Assembly (NCBI GenBank): GCA_965249955.1
Contig: OZ252261.1
Coordinates: forward strand, 682,001 to 746,000
Source of the DNA: SB11 sp965249955
GTDB lineage: Bacteria > Bacteroidota > Bacteroidia > UBA8524
Direction of reading: 5' to 3'
DNA length: 64,000 nucleotides
Shown piece by piece: positions 63,680-64,000 of the stretch. The notes below the pieces were generated by a model. It made no database searches and was not told the DNA's origin. It saw only the letters and a list, made by a program, of their open reading frames with translations. Position numbers and translations under genes: made by a program. Every line of letters starts with the position of its first letter. Position 1 is the first letter of the stretch.

Positions 63680-64000
63680 TTAGCTTAAATTGATATTTAC
63701 TGTAATTTCATTTTCGATTTGTGGGGATTTCAGCACATATCCTGTTCCATTATATTCCATATAGCGCATTGTTATATCCATAGTTCCTGAAGGAATGTCC
63801 AGACCATTGTTTGTGAGATATATAACACTACGGTCTTTGGAGAATAATACAGTATAAGCGTTATCGGTTCCACCTGCCTGTAGGTTGTTCACAACCGTAA
63901 TAGAGTTTTGCAAATCAGTATCAGGGAGTTGAGGATTAAAAATTGGTTCTGGGTTTCTGAGTAAAATACCGGTTGTTTTCTGGTTGTTAGTGTTTTTAAT
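63680..64000 (-). CDS. Partial gene, unknown, runs off the right edge
   Basis: The frame is open from the window edge to a stop at 63680 (106 residues seen). The end reads SGTMDITMRYMEYNGTGYVLKSPQIENEITVNINLS, beta-rich. It is 25 bp upstream of the LamG-type gene on the same strand and shares the style of that protein's N-terminus, so the two are probably one transcript. Confidence 0.6.
   Translation of the reverse strand: MKNTNNQKTTGILLRNPEPIFNPQLPDTDLQNSITVVNNLQAGGTDNAYTVLFSKDRSVIYLTNNGLDIPSGTMDITMRYMEYNGTGYVLKSPQIENEITVNINLS

Noticed and set aside
1..64000. CRISPR arrays, rRNA and tRNA genes.
   Set aside because: No regularly spaced repeat-spacer pattern, no rRNA-like stretch and no clear tRNA cloverleaf were found by reading.

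Overview
The window comes from a Bacteroidota chromosome. It is AT-rich, carries the type IX secretion / gliding core genes gldK-gldL-gldM-gldN with a PorP/SprF gene, has several proteins with T9SS C-terminal sorting signals, and its candidate promoters fit the Bacteroidota -7 motif TAnnTTTG. The sequence alone does not fix the genus.

Region 1 (1-37,012) looks like ordinary chromosome. It starts with a duplicated EF-Tu-domain-3-like gene flanking a serine hydrolase, a frameshifted DinB gene, a glutamate formiminotransferase/cyclodeaminase fusion, and an HxlR regulator divergent from a DoxX gene. The T9SS locus (5,349-15,240, minus strand) holds porP/sprF, gldK, gldL, gldM and gldN, closed by a strong terminator. 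Behind the terminator lies a second set: a secreted C-terminal half of GldM, a frameshifted lipoprotein resembling the N-terminal half of GldM, a second gldN and a second full-length gldM. Next come heme genes (hemD, hemW), an M23 peptidase, secreted proteins and lipoproteins, a CBS-PAS-HisKA protein without an ATPase domain, a metallophosphoesterase, a TetR/SDR pair sharing one operator, and a LytS/LytTR-type two-component pair. Direct repeats with a 20-21 bp period, which look like LytTR binding sites, occur at three places.

Region 2 (about 37,500 to beyond the window) is a mobile element. A large serine recombinase sits exactly at a truncated comM (YifB-like Mg-chelatase) gene. Only the 3' part of comM is present here, so the other end of the element lies past base 64,000. 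The element carries a VirD4/TraG/HerA-like ATPase with a nuclease-like tail, a degenerate ArdC antirestriction gene, a 1,767-residue T9SS type B cargo protein lying between two copies of the TraG tail, and a defence segment.

The defence segment (49,056-56,397) is the most interesting part. It has a Shedu-like gene broken by one in-frame stop, then an HTH/ImmA-IrrE pair (CapH/CapP-like) divergent from a tight five-gene operon: CD-NTase, E2-E1 fusion (Cap2-like), JAB isopeptidase (Cap3-like), a DUF6602-type protein with PD-(D/E)xK residues, and a second, different nucleotidyltransferase with an N-terminal glycine-rich hydrophobic segment. This resembles a type II CBASS, but with two nucleotidyltransferases and an effector type I do not recognise from described CBASS. 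The right end holds a 2,042-residue LamG/FN3-like protein and a partial gene running off the window.
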